DNA of 64,000 bases, taken from the NCBI GenBank assembly GCA_026261815.1, contig JAMPIT010000511.1, positions 310,001 to 374,000 on the forward strand, in the 5' to 3' direction. Both the position numbers and the translations under genes were made by a program. The DNA comes from Monarcha castaneiventris obscurior. Its lineage: Eukaryota; Chordata; Aves; Passeriformes; Monarchidae. Below the pieces are notes generated by a model. It saw only the letters and a list, made by a program, of their open reading frames with translations, searched no databases and was not told the origin of the DNA. Shown here one piece after another: positions 53,291 through 64,000 of this stretch; position 1 is the stretch's first letter; every line of letters begins with the position of its first letter.

Positions 53291-56200
53291 GTCCATACCT
53301 GTGCCCACACCCTGTGTGTGACCTGTGCCCAGGGAGGGCCCCGGGCAGCAGGAAGGGCTCTGCCCGTGCTGCAGCTGCCCTCGGGTGCAAACACCACAGA
53401 GCCCAGCCCGGATGATGCTCGTTGCACTCCGGTTTGCTCCAGGCTGGAGGCAGGGAGTTACTCTGTGGATTTTCTCCTCGGTGTTTCTGCCCACAAACTG
53501 TCTCCATCTTTCCACTTTTCCCTGTTTGGGTCTCTTGGCTTGCTCAGGGAGCAATGGAAGGGCCCCATGCCAGCAGCAGCAGTCCCTGCTGGAGGATGCT
53601 CCTGCTGCTGGGGAGCAGTGGGTCCATGCTGGGCCAGGCAGCTCTGATCAATGCACCAGTGCAGCAGGGATGCCTCTGATATCCCTGGGAGCTATTTCCT
53701 TAACTTCTGAGACTCCCAATGATGGAAACTCCACATTTTACCCAGTGCTTCCTTATCCATCCTGCCAGAATTGCTTTCCAGCTGCTGCCAGGAATCTCCC
53801 CAGTGCAGCCCAAATTCCTCCCGTGCTGCCCGAACCACCCCAGGCAGGCAGAGCACACCTCTGTCCTTGCTGTAGCAGCCCCTCACATCCCCTCAGATCG
53901 ATGCTGTGCCCGAGTTAAACACGTCCCCTCTCCCTATCTTCCTTTGGAGAACTCATCCCAGCCCTCTGATCGCTCTTGGCGCTCTCCTCGGGGTGATCTC
54001 CAAGTGCTTCACAGCTTCCCTAAAGAAAGGAAGAGCTCAGAGCCAGTGGAGACAGGGGCGTGACCCCCCTGCTCCAGCAGGAAGGGCCAAGAATGCAGAT
54101 TTTTTATACCTTGGCCCAAATAAACGTGAGGCAAACAGAGAGGAACGGCAGAAAAGCAGCATCTGTGCAGCCCCCGCTGGCCTCAGCTGAGATAAGGCTG
54201 AGAAATGTTATCTGGGAGCTCAGGGAAGAAAGGGCTGGGTGGCTGAATGAATAAAAATAACATCAAATGCTGCTGCGAGTCCTTTTCAGTTAATAATCCC
54301 AAGTATCCAGGATTAGGCGTTTCCCACAAAACCTTCGTGTTTTCAGTCATTTTAGGGAATGACAGTATCACAATAACAACATGACAGTGGCTTCATGACG
54401 GGACAATGGCACACACAGCTCACATGTGAGCTGCAGCTATTTTTTGCCACTGAACTTGCAGTGAATTGATCCATAAACTAAAATTTAAAAAAAAAAAATA
54501 GATAAAAGCAGGATGGCTTTCCTGAAGAATTCCTAAAGTTAAAAATCAAATGGTTGTATTCAGCAGGAGAGTGAATCCCTGGGGGAAATTCTGAGTGTGG
54601 GCTGCCCCAAACCTTCATTGGTTTCTCCTGCCTTCCGAATCTTTGAAACAATGAGGAAATGAGAGGGTTTGGTAATTTCTGTCCATGTTTTCAGCGAGGT
54701 TTAGGAATCTCAGCAAATCCCTCGGCACTGGGAATGAGCACAGTGTGTGGGTGATGTGCTACAGGCAGGAAAGGCGTGGAGAGGCTCAGGATTGCTCCTT
54801 CCCACCTGAGTCCAGCTGCAGGAGCCAGTCCTGCACCCCCCAGGCTGCTTTGGGGACAGAGATGGAATTTTACACAGCGTTCAGCAGCTCCTTATCTGCT
54901 CCTGCTGCACAGCCTGGGTTTGGCTTTGTGTTTGCAAGCAGCAAGAGCACCTTGACTCTTCCCTGGCTCAGAACTGATAAACTGAATTGATGCTGAGGCT
55001 CCCAAAATGTCTTTAAATTGGCCAATGGCCACAGCGTGTGGGGCACTGATTTGTTTCTAAAGGATCAAAGTTCAAGGAAGGAGCTGGACCGTTTCAGGAC
55101 TGAGCTGTTTGAGCCTGACACTGCTGAGGGGGGAGATCCCATCTGCCCCCCTGGGGATGGGGGATGCATCGGTCTGTGAGGTCACAAATGAAACCTCTGT
55201 TGATTTCTGTCACCTGGGGGGAACAGCAAAGGCAGAAAACCCAAGGTATCTGCAGGGAGAGGGGTGGTGCAGTTCTGCCTGTCCTCCCTGGCCAAAAACA
55301 CACAGCCAGGAGCCCTCCCAGGGCAAGCTGAGGGCAGCATCAATCCTTGCTCGTGTCCCCTCCTCTCTCCCAGGCACCCCAGCAGGAGCTCTGGGACTCT
55401 CCAGCACACGGACCCTGCTCAGAAATGGGGAAAAAGTGTCCTCATGAACAACCAGCATCACCTCCATTCCCTCGGGAGAGGGGGAACCAGCCCCTGGCTT
55501 TCTCCCTGCATGGACATGATGCTTCCAGGGGACACACCTGGAGGGCCAGGCTGCCCCTGGAGCCACCAGAGAGTCGCTCTTGCAGCGATTCCCTGTCAGT
55601 TTTCCTTGGCACAGGGCACAGGAGCCAAAGGACTCACTGAGGGCCATCCCGAGCTCTGCCAGAGGGACTCAGGGAGCTAAAGCTGCCCCAGGCTGGGAGG
55701 GGCTGGCCAGGGACAGCCCTGGGATGTGTCCTGTCCGCGGGCAGGAATTCGGCTGCTGCCGCGTTCACAGCCACTCACAGTTATTTATTTATTTACAGCA
55801 CGGCCCGTGGGGCCTCAGGCCAGCAGATACCGATTTCCTTGGCCCCTGTCAAGTGCCTGCAGTGAGTGCTGCTCACACGGCGGCTCCAGCAGGGCCCTGA
55901 GCCCTCCCTGCCCCCGGGCAGCTGGCCCCGCGTTGGGCACGGCTCCAGGCTCCAGGTGTGACAGCAGCACAGCCCGAGCTGAGCCGGGCACTGTGGGCAG
56001 CTCTGCGGGGTCACCGGGATGTGAGGCTGCAGTGATCCTGCTCTAACACGGCCACCAGGGTGTCACAGCACTGCCTCTGATGCCTCGGGAGCTGTGAGGG
56101 TGCAGGGGATGTTGGCAGAGGAGGTCCCAGGCTGGCTGGCAGCTCCTGGCTGTCAGTTTGGGGCCACACGCTGCAGGTATCGTGGCAGGGGTTGAACACC

Positions 56201-57186
56201 CAAGTTTTGGGCTGTTGTGTGCTGCCAGGGCAGGACAGGGACTCCTGGCTGTCACCAGCCCCAGTGCAGGGTCAGGGGCCCACGTGGGATGTCACAGTCC
56301 CCGTGCTGGAATGATAAACTGGGCAACAAGTGGCCAACCTTGCACTGCTGCAAAGCCAGGTGCAGCCCTGGCCTCTCCCTGGAAGCCCCTGGCTGAGCCA
56401 GGTGTGATGGAGCTGGCCCCAGGGGCCGCCTGGGCTCTGCTTTCTGCAGTTTGGAACAGTCTGTGGGGAGAACCTGCTGCCAAATCAACCCTGGCTCTGT
56501 TTCTTTGTGTGACACAGCGAGAGCCACCCGAGAGAAACCCGATTTGCCCACCCTGTGCCACCACAGCCCCTGCCACGGTGTGGTGGCCCATGGCAGGGGA
56601 GGACGCTCCTGTGTCCTTCCAAGGAAATCAGCAGCTCTCTGTGTGCCCCCAGAGCTGGGCACCACCTAGAGAAGGCCCAGCTCTAATTGGCTTTCAGGTG
56701 ACATTAAATCCACTTGTCAAGGCAGCCACTGGCCAGAGGGACCTCTCCCAACGTGCAGGGTGAGGTTTGTGTGCGGGGATCATACAGGAAAAATTCGAAC
56801 CAAAGTTTTCTGGCTCCTGGTTCTTCGAACACTGCCCCAGAGCAGGCTCCATTCGGCTCCTCCGTGGTGAACTGGAAACGTGGGGCAAACACTGGGGTGG
56901 ATGAGAGGACACATCTGAGTCCACTGAGAGTCAGGAGAAGAATTTGATGGGCAAGAGGTTTTAAATTTGAAGGCCAAGAGGCTGTGAATTTGAAGGCAGG
57001 AGAGAGAACATCACAAGGAGTGAATGGTGGGACCTGGAAGAAAGGACAGCAAAGAGTGAGCCAAGCAGAGGGGCCTCAGGTCTGGTGGGTCGGGCACTGT
57101 GGGGAGCAGATTCCATGGCCACAGGCACTGATGGGACAGACAGCAGAGGTGACAATCCCTGTAAGGCCATCCCTGCTAGGCTTGGA
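53291..57186. other. Unique intergenic sequence, 3.9 kb
   Basis: Longest stretch without a recognised repeat. Includes an A12 run at 54489-54500 and TTATTTATTTATTTACAG at 55783. Overlapping open frames of 140-200 residues (for example 53325-53918 and 56158-56763) have no recognisable domain and no consistent frame. Confidence 0.45.
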
Positions 57187-57412
57187 TGAGATGGTTTAGG
57201 TTGGAGATGAGGGAAAGGTTCTTCCCCCAGAGGGTGCTGGGCACTGCCCAGGCTCCCCAGGGAATGGGCACGGCCCCGAGGCTGCCAGAGCTCCAGGAGC
57301 GTTTGGGCAGCGCTGCCAGGGATGCCCAGGCTGGGATTTGGGGTGTCTGGGCAGGGCCTGGGGCTGGAATCCATGATCCCTGTGGGTCCCTTCAGCTCAG
57401 GATATTCTAAGG
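57187..57412 (+). mobile_element. CR1 3' end, young subfamily copy 2
   Basis: Plus-strand: AGGTTGGAGATGAGGGAAAG, GTTCTTCCCCCAGAGGGTGC, CCCCGAGGCTGCCAGAGCTC, AGCGCTGCCAGGGATGCCC, GGGTGTCTGGGCAGGGCC, TCCATGATCCCTGTGGGTCC and TTCAGCTCAGGATATTCT. Complement of 38706-38952 and 63629-63870. Confidence 0.95.
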
Positions 57413-57439
57413 ACAAAGGGGAGGTTCCTGCAGAAGGTA

Positions 57440-57522
57440 TCTGGCACCAGAGGACAGATGACCTCTGAAGTCCCTGCAAACCCAAACTGCTCTATGACTC
57501 CATGGCTCTGTGATTCTATTTT
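57440..57522 (+). mobile_element. CR1 terminus
   Basis: ATCTGGCACCAGAGGACAG, GACCTCTGAAGTCCCTGC, CAAACCCAAACTGCTCTATG and GCTCTGTGATTCTATTTTGG: the last 80 bases of another CR1 immediately after the preceding one. Confidence 0.75.
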
Positions 57523-58932
57523 GGCAGCTGCTCCAGGTGCAGCTGAGATCTTCACGTGCTCCACTGTCCTGTGCAGACACTGCTGCTGCTTTCTGTAGGG
57601 CTTTGGGTGTTATTTCTTTCTCCTTTTACTCATTATTTTAAAGTAAAACCTACCAGGCTTTTGAACGCAGCTGCTTCTCATGCTGTGGAAATTAATGGTG
57701 CCCACTGCACATCGGCTGGGTTGATTTTAATATTGAATATAAATGTAAGGGCACAACTGCAAATTGTACAGAAACAGAAAGCGAAGGCTGGAGATGGGGC
57801 ACTGAACTTGGTCATGTTTCAGGTTCATAAGGTGAGACCAGGCAGCAAAAACTTCCATAAATCCCATAAATCCCTTCCACCCAATCCCTACAGAGCCAGT
57901 ACCAAGGGGTGCTGCAGTGTTGCCCAGGGCTCTGCCCTGCAAACCCCCTCACTCAGGGCTGTGGGCACACGTGGGGTCGGCAGAGCTGACAGGGGTCTGT
58001 GCCCTGTGAGGGTTTGGGATGGGTGGGGATGCTCTGAGTGCTTTATTGCCTGGCTCTAAGGTCAGCTCAACACCTCCTGCGCTGCCTGGGCCTCTGCCAA
58101 AAAGCCATGTACAGAACAAGGACAGTGCTGAGAGGAGAGAGGCGGATGAGCTCAGTGCTCTCAGCGCTAATTATCGGCCCTGATTGGCCTCACTGACACC
58201 TTCCCAGGCCCGCAGCCGCAGTTTCTCACTTGCTTTTCATCCTGGTGCTGCTGGAGAAAGGAATGGAACCTGGCAGGGCCCAGCTCCTCGGGGGGATGTA
58301 AGACAACTTCCACAGCACAATTCCGTCATAATGCAGCGGAGCTGAGCTGTGAGGCTTTTCCCGTGCCCTGATCTCTGCTCCTGAGCACAGGGAGAGCCAG
58401 AAACTGCTCCAGCCCGGGCCTGTGGCTGGGCTGGGCTGAACGGCACCTGTGGGGCTAAGGAACAACAAATTCCATCTGCCAGAAGCTGGGAGTGTTCCCA
58501 TTTTGCTTGGATCACTCCGTTTCACTGAGACAACCAGATCAGAGCCTTGCTGGCTGGGGGCAAGGGGAGGTCAGAGCTTCACTGGCACTGGCCCCATGCA
58601 TTTGTCAGTTCACACTGTGACCCCAAACCTGACCTGCTGCTCCCAGGCTGGGCACCCAGCAGCTGCCAGGCTGTTTTCCCTGCTCTGCTCCTGCAGGAAT
58701 GGGATTCACTTCCTCCACAGACACATCTGGTGAGTTCAGTCTTTGGCTGTGGGAATCATCAGTCTGAGAGAGTTGGGATTTCCTTCCTCCTCCTTATTCC
58801 AGCCAGGCCAGTGATCTGGGGTTTTTTGGAGCAGCACTGTCCTGCTCTCGATTTACCACTTTTCACTGGTGAAGCTGGATCCAACCCTCCACAGCAGGGC
58901 CCATCCCAGGTACCTCCCCTGCAGCCTGGAAA
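57523..58932. other. Unique intergenic sequence, 1.4 kb
   Basis: No repeat recognised. AT-richer 57600-57760, GC-rich 58140-58220. No defensible exon. Confidence 0.5.
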
Positions 58933-59460
58933 TAGAATCACAGGATTGTTAAGGTTGGAAAAGACCTCCAGGAAGATTGAGTCCAACCTGTGACCACCAC
59001 CATGCCCTAAGTGCCATTTCCAGCCACTCCTTGGACACCTCTAGGGATGGTGATCCCACCACTGCCCTGGGCAGTTTCAGTGCCCAGCCGTCCTCTCAGT
59101 GAAGGAATTCCCAATATCCAACCTGAGCCTCCCCTGGCCCAGGCTGAGGCCGTTCCCTCTCCTCCTGTCCCTGTTCCCTGGAGCAGAGCCCGACCCCCCC
59201 CGGCTGCCCCCTCCTGTCAGGGACTTGTGCAGAGCCACAAGGTCCCCCCTGAGCCTCCTTTTCTCCAGGCTGAGCCCCTTTCCCAGCTCCCTCAGGGATT
59301 CTCCAGCCCCTTCCCAGCTCCCTCAGGAATTCTCCAGCCCCTTTCCCAGCTCCCTCAGGAATTCTCCAGCCCCTTCCCAGCTCCCTCAGGAAATCTCCAG
59401 CCCCTTTCCAGCTCCACTCCCTTCCCTGGACTCACTCCAGCTCCTCCATGTTTGTCCTGC
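58933..59460 (-). mobile_element. CR1 3' end with internal 31-bp repeat
   Basis: Reversed: TAGAATCACAGGATTGTTAA, GGTTGGAAAAGACCTCCAGG, CCACCACCATGCCCTAAGTG, GTGATCCCACCACTGCCC, TCTCAGTGAAGGAATTCCC, TGAGGCCGTTCCCTCTCCTC, GCCCGACCCCCCCCGGCTG, AAGGTCCCCCCTGAGCCTCC, the array, CCTGGACTCACTCCAGCTCC. Close relative of 10070-10645 and 41705-42412. Confidence 0.95.
59272..59415 (-). repeat. 31-bp repeat inside CR1, about 4.5 copies
   Basis: AGCTCCCTCAGGAATTCTCC plus AGCCCCTTCCC units with GGGATTCTCC and GGAAATCTCC variants. Fewer copies than at 42060-42360 and slightly fewer than at 10125-10295, in the same CR1 position. Confidence 0.94.
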
Positions 59461-60194
59461 CCAAAACTGACCCCAGGGCTGGGGGTGCCTCAGAAATGCC
59501 CAGCACAGGGGGATGGTCACTGTCCTGGTCCTGCCACACCACAGCTGGGACAAGCCAGGTGCCAGTGGCCTCCTGCCTACCTGGGCTCGAGTTCAGCCAG
59601 TGTCACCAGCACCCAAACGAAGGTGACAGCCCAAACAGCTCCCTAGAGGATCAGGAGTTTCTCTAAAGCAGAACCCCCACACCAGCAGAGCCCTGAGCTC
59701 CCCATCCCAGGCAGCACAGAGCAGTCGCACTTCTAAAAAAGCTGGATTTGCTCAGTCAAGGCTTTGGCTTGAGAGAATTGGCTCAGCCGATTCCTTGAGC
59801 AGGAAAAGAGGAGCCTTCCCAGGACATCTCCAAGCAGAACACAGCGTCTGTGCACCCAGCACACAAAATAAAGCTGTGTCAGCCTTTTGGAAAGGCTGCA
59901 AAATAATTCAGGGGAACAAGGAGGAAGGAATTTTAACCAGCAACCCTGAAGGGTTTGGTTCTGACCCGGGTTTGTGGCACCACGCTAATGGGCAGGGACC
60001 TTCAAACACCTCCAGGGGCAGGAATCCCCTGCAGGTGAGGAGAGGCCCCCTCACAATCACGGGGTGTCAGAGCTCCTCTGTTCCCAGCTGGGACATCCTG
60101 CCCCGAGCAGCCAGGCTGGGACCCGGCCTCGAGGTCACCCTGCCCCAGAGCACCTCTGCTCGTAGGGCTGCTCTGACAGGGCCCTGGGGACCCG
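59461..60194. other. Unique sequence
   Basis: No repeat recognised; GC-rich toward the right end (59990-60190). Confidence 0.5.
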
Positions 60195-60930
60195 GGGGGT
60201 CAGGGTGGGATCAGTGCACAGTGGGATCGGTGTGCAATGGGATCAGGGAGTGCAGTGGGATCAGTGTGCAATGGGATTGGTGTGCAACGGGGTCAGTGTG
60301 TGCAATGGGATCAGTGTGCAGTGGGATCAGGGTGTGCAGTGGGATCAGGGTGTGCAGTGGGATCAGTGCACAGTGGGATTGGTGTGCAATGGGATCAGAG
60401 TGTGCAGTGGGATCAGTGCACAGTGGGATTGGTGTGCAATGGGATCAGGGTGTGCAGTGGGGTCACAGAATGCACTGGGATCACAGAGCACAGTGTGATC
60501 AGTGGGCAGTGGGAACAGTGTGCAATGGGATCAGTGTGCAATCAGAGCACAGTGGGGTCACAGAGAGCAGTGGGATCAGGGTGTGCTGTGGGATCGGTGT
60601 GTAATGTGATCACAGAGCACAGTGGGATCAGAGTGCAATGGGATCAGTGTACAGTGGGATCAGAGGGTTGGGACCAGAGTGGGCAGTGGGATCACAGAGC
60701 ATATTGGGATCACAGAGCACAGTGGGATCAGGGTGTGCAATGTGATCAATGGGCAGTGGGATCAGTGGGCAGCGGGGTCAGTGGGCAGTGGGATCAGAGG
60801 GCAGTGGGATCAGTGGGCAGCGGGGTCAGTGGGCAGTGGGGTCAGTGGGCAGCGGGGTCAGTGGGCAGCGGGGTCAGTGGACAGTTGGATCAGGGTGCGC
60901 AGTGGGATCCGAGGGCAATGGGATCAGAGG
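60195..60930. repeat. 16-20-bp minisatellite, about 42 copies
   Basis: Units are GTGGGATCAGTGTGCA and longer GGGATCAGGGTGTGCAGT forms. The left half has TGTGCA and GCACA types. The right half (from about 60740) shifts to GGGCAGTGGGATCAGT and GGGCAGCGGGGTCAGT, 16 bp. This is a gradient of variants along the array. Open frames up to 347 residues are artefacts. Confidence 0.95.
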
Positions 60931-60960
60931 GTTGGGACCACGGCGGTGCCGGAGCTGGCA

Positions 60961-60974
60961 CCACTAGAGGGAAG
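60961..60974 (+). promoter_or_regulatory. CTCF-like motif at the array edge
   Basis: CCACTAGAGGGAAG, one mismatch at a core position from the CTCF core and the same ten starting bases as the motif at 52620-52633. It lies 30 bases beyond the 16-20-bp array, at the start of the CpG-rich stretch. Confidence 0.3.
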
Positions 60975-60999
60975 CACGAAGCCGCTCTCGCTGCCGGCT

Positions 61000-61105
61000 C
61001 CGGAGGATGGAGATGGATCCGGGGGATGGAGATGGATCCGGGGATGGAGATGGATCCGGGGGATGGAGATGGATCCGGGGATGGAGATGGATCCGGGGGT
61101 CGGCA
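61000..61105. repeat. 20-21-bp tandem repeat, 5 copies
   Basis: GGATGGAGATGGATCCGGGG units, some with one extra G. Each has a BamHI site GGATCC. Lies inside the CpG-rich stretch. Confidence 0.94.
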
Positions 61106-61520
61106 ACAAAAGGAAGGAGCTGTGGGGACGGGGACAGAGGAGTCGGCTCCTGCTCGCACCTCCGCGGGTCCCGGGCAGGTCCGGCTGAGCCGGAGGAGTG
61201 CAGTGAAATCGGCGGTTTCTGAGCAGCCCAAATCTGGGTTCCCGGAAGGTCACAGGGTGTCCTCGCCATCCCCCGGATAGCCCGGGAGCAAGGCTCTGCC
61301 TTAGCAGGAATTAAACACGTGGGAAAAGTGGGGGAAGCTCCTGGGGGATCCTCTAGCGGCATTCCCGGCTGAGGGGCCCCCGGGACGTAAGGAGGGTGGG
61401 CTGTGAGCTTGGCTGAGCCTGAAAGGGGCAGCTTGGAGTCCGAGGATGGAGAAGAGCCAAGAACCAATTCCCCCGTCCCGAGGCGGAGCCGAGGTCATGG
61501 CGCGGTGAGCTCGGGGGGAC

Positions 61521-63628
61521 ACAGAGGGCTGAGGGACGGCTGCTCTCACCCGCTGGGTGCCCAGGCGGGTTTGGTGCATGTTCGGCAGCACTGCCGAGTT
61601 TTCCATCCCTACCCCCCGGGATGTGACCAGTAACCTTTGGTCCAGTGGCCACTCAGACCCCCCTCAGCTCCACTGGGCATCCCCAGGGTGGAGCTGGGCT
61701 GGCAGATCCCTTTTCCAGCCTGGGTTTGTATTTCCAGGAGGAAAGATGCTCCTGCCAAGCCCCTGAAGGTGCTGTGAGTGAACCTTCAGCAACGCACTGA
61801 CCTCTGTCTGTTCCTAAAGCACCCCGTGCTCCCCACGCCCCTCTCCCATCCCTCAGACACAGCTCATGACAAGAGGAAAGATTTGATGAGCAAGGATCCC
61901 AAAATAGCCCCAAAATACCCCCTAATCCTGGGTGATTTCTAGGAGGGACTCACCTTGCCCAGCCACGCCTGGCACAGGCAGGGATAAACGACCTGGATGG
62001 GCTGTCACACTGCTGGGGGGTCTCCAGACACCTGCATCGAGGAGCAAGGCTCCCCCAACCCCCCAGGGCCATTTTGGCTTTCAGGACAGTGGGAAAAAAA
62101 TCGAGGCTGTAGGAAAAGAGAGAGGAACTGTGGTGAAGCAAGTCCTCCCACCTGGAGCAGGAAGGCTGGGGATGGGGCTGCTGGCAGAAGCCCCTTCTGG
62201 TCAGTCCCTGGGTGTTTGTGTGACCCACAGGTCACAGGTGGTTTGTACCTCTCCTGCAAAAGAGCTGGAACTGCAGGATTTGGTATCTGTTTCCTCTCTT
62301 CTCGCTGGTTTGATCTTGGACAAGGCGCCTTCACCATCTTCCCCACACCAGGAGAGACCCAGGGCAGGAGGGTTCCCATCGGGGAGGGCTGTCCTGGACC
62401 CCTCTGGGGTATTTCTCACTGTGGGGCAGCTGTGGGGAGTGTGAGGCTGAGGCAGCAGGGGGGTGCCCAGGGCTGGCCTTTGGGACACCCCTCACTGTGT
62501 GAGCAGCTGAAAGCTCAGGGTCACTGAGGGCAGGACAAGCCAAAAGGGGGGGACAGGACACCGGGGCAGTGAGGGATGTCCAGCCCCCCTGGCCATGTCC
62601 AGGCAGTCCACTCACGGGCAGAAGGATGTCCTGGGGACACGCTGGGCTGCAGGAGGGCTCCTCTCCATGGGGTTTTCACAGCACAGCCTGGGAACAAGAA
62701 GACTTTGCCCAGGGTCTGCAGCTGACCAACCCTCAAACACCCAGAAATGAGATTTCACAAACAAAGCACTGAAAAGGCCTGCATGGGGCTGACCCAGCCC
62801 CAGACCTCCGATATAGAGGCAGGAATGTATGTTTTGGGCTGGTTCTGCTTCTGTCCCTGCTCCCAACCATCCCATGAGCCAGATTATCCTCTAAAGGGGT
62901 TTCTGGAGGTCCAAATAACATCCTGGCAGTGGCATAGACAGGAAACAGACCCAGGAATTGAACACCTGAGCAGTTCCAGACTGGAGCAGAGAGAGACAAC
63001 AAGGGTCAGGTCAGGAGCAAAGCATTTCTTTAAGCAGACCCTTCTTGGAGCTGTGAGAATCCTGTAAATGAGGCCTTTGCTGGGAATGCCCTTATCAAGA
63101 TGCCTGGAGAAAGCAATTCCCCTTCACTCACTGCACAGTCGTGTGGCAAAGGAGGTGAGAATTCACTGCCCTGACCCACAAGGGCTCGGGGAAGAGGAGG
63201 TGACAGGGACAGAGACACAGCAGGGCCTCTTCCTTTGGGCGCCACAGGGTGCCCAGCTGCAGCTCTCCATGTGTTAATCCTTCCCTTGCTTCCAGTCCTC
63301 AGACATTTCGTTTATTTCTGGAAAACTCTGCTAGGAGGATATTTCAGATCCTGTTTGAACCGGAGCCCATGAACTGTTCTCTCTCCACTTGCTGGCTGGA
63401 AAAATGGGGGTCTGAGCCCACGTGTCTGCATCTGTTCCTGGGAATGCCTGGAGGCATCGCGTGTTAATCCGCTCGCTGCAGACCTCAGCCTGCGCTGCTG
63501 AGCCGCTCTAAATCACAGAGATGACAACAGGCTCCATCTGCGAGGGAGCAGGGACAGCTTTGTGACTGACTGAGCCAGTGCGGGGAACACCTCACACTGG
63601 GAGCTGCCTGCAGCCAGGGTCCAGGGAT
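61521..63628. other. Unique intergenic sequence, 2.1 kb
   Basis: No repeat recognised. Overlapping open frames of up to 176 residues on both strands have no recognisable domain. Confidence 0.45.
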
Positions 63629-63870
63629 CATGGAATCACGGAATGTCCTGAGCTGAAGGGACCCACAGGGATCATGGATTGCAGCCCCAGGCCCTGCCCA
63701 GACACCCCAAATCCCAGCCTGGGCATCCCTGGCAGCGCTGCCCAAACGCTCCTGGAGCTCTGGCAGCCTCGGGGCCGTGCCCATTCCCTGGGGAGCCTGG
63801 GCAGTGCCCAGCACCCTCTGGGGGAAGAACCTTTCCCTCATCTCCAGCCTGAGCCTGCCCTGCCTGTCCG
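63629..63870 (-). mobile_element. CR1 3' end, young subfamily copy 3
   Basis: Reversed: TGGAATCACGGAATGTCCTG, AGCTGAAGGGACCCACAGG, then the same 190-bp core as 38706-38952, ending CTCATCTCCAGCCTGAGCC. The remaining 130 bases of the window may continue the same element (TGCCTGTCCGTGTCCCC), but this is not certain. Confidence 0.95.
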
Positions 63871-64000
63871 TGTCCCCCGGGGCTGCCAGCACAGCCAGGG
63901 GGTGACAAGGACACACCCGGGCTCTGCCCACGGCTCCTCTGAGTCTGCAAACCCCGAGCCTGCTCTGCTCCAGGGATGTTTTACCAGCCTTTGTCCAACG

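Larger units (their letters stand above)
60940..61520. other. CpG-rich stretch
   Basis: CpG dinucleotides are denser than elsewhere in the window (CACGGCGGTGCCGG, GAAGCCGCTCTCGCTGCCGG, CCTCCGCGGGTCCCGGGC, AATCGGCGG, CCGTCCCGAGGCGGAGCCG, GGCGCGGTGAGCTCGG). It may be a small CpG island. ATGGCGCGGTGAG at about 61498 looks like a start codon followed by a donor site, but no convincing continuation is visible. Confidence 0.35.

Noticed and set aside
52928..53330. GACCTGTGC direct repeat as target duplication of the LTR-like element at 52.9-53.3 kb
   Set aside because: The flanked interval would not have TG...CA termini, so the match is probably coincidental.
56158..56763. 201-residue plus-strand frame in unique sequence
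   Set aside because: Composition follows local GC content, overlapping minus-strand frames are nearly as long, and no family is recognised.
38542..63931. A 55-residue protein segment repeated at three loci (38.5, 57.2 and 63.5 kb)
   Set aside because: It is the translation of the 3' end of a young CR1 subfamily, a noncoding part of the element, seen on either strand.
1..64000. CRISPR array, operons, rRNA, tRNA or phage genes
   Set aside because: Direct repeats here are contiguous with no unique spacers, and the transposon content is avian. No structural RNA was recognised by eye.

Overview
This window is nuclear DNA from a bird, and by inference possibly a songbird. The main evidence is at least two dozen fragments of CR1, the dominant avian non-LTR retrotransposon. 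They are recognisable from the 3' end: the phrase GGTTGGAAGGGACCTTAAA or its complement, the block around CACTGTCCCAGGCTGCTCC, and ATTCTRTGATTCT-like tails. All are 5'-truncated, none carries a reverse transcriptase frame, and both orientations occur. There are also at least two solo long terminal repeats (LTRs) of an endogenous retrovirus. I found no prokaryotic features, no rRNA or tRNA, and no protein-coding exon I can defend. Every long open frame is a by-product of a tandem repeat, a CR1 or an LTR.

The most striking property is the density of tandem repeats. By my boundaries about 9 kb (roughly 14%) lies in arrays with units of 3 to 99 bp. The largest are a 26-bp array at 3757-4750, a 26-bp BamHI-site array at 19982-20548, a 31-bp array at 26490-27347, a 20-bp array at 40240-41255, a GGAT array at 45712-46405, a 14-bp array at 49384-49972 and a 16-20-bp array at 60195-60930. 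There is also a degenerate interstitial telomeric (CCCTAA)n block at 19246-19464. Such density suggests a GC-rich microchromosome or a subtelomeric or intergenic region; this is inference.

Layout. 1-12.2 kb: a 57-bp array, a solo LTR (579-1227), CR1 tails, the 26-bp array grown inside a CR1, shorter arrays, and a CR1 with an internal 31-bp repeat. 12.2-23 kb: a homeobox/octamer-motif cluster, more CR1s including one with a (TAATC)n expansion, the telomere-like block and the BamHI array. 23-28 kb: two 96-bp duplicate segments, each just upstream of a long purine array, then the 31-bp array and an AT-rich non-repetitive tract. 28-37.2 kb: CR1s, a perfect hairpin, an LTR-like element, and a second copy of the first solo LTR in inverted orientation (36486-37155). 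37-50 kb: several CR1s and three large arrays. 50-64 kb: mostly unique sequence with a (GGA)n tract, two CTCF-like motifs, another LTR-like element, three CR1s and a CpG-rich stretch near 61 kb.

The best candidate for something new is a recurring relation between CR1 and satellites. In four different ways a tandem array here is an expansion of a piece of the CR1 sequence it sits in, and one such array recurs at the same internal position in three separate CR1 copies. No gene system or pathway can be described from this window.
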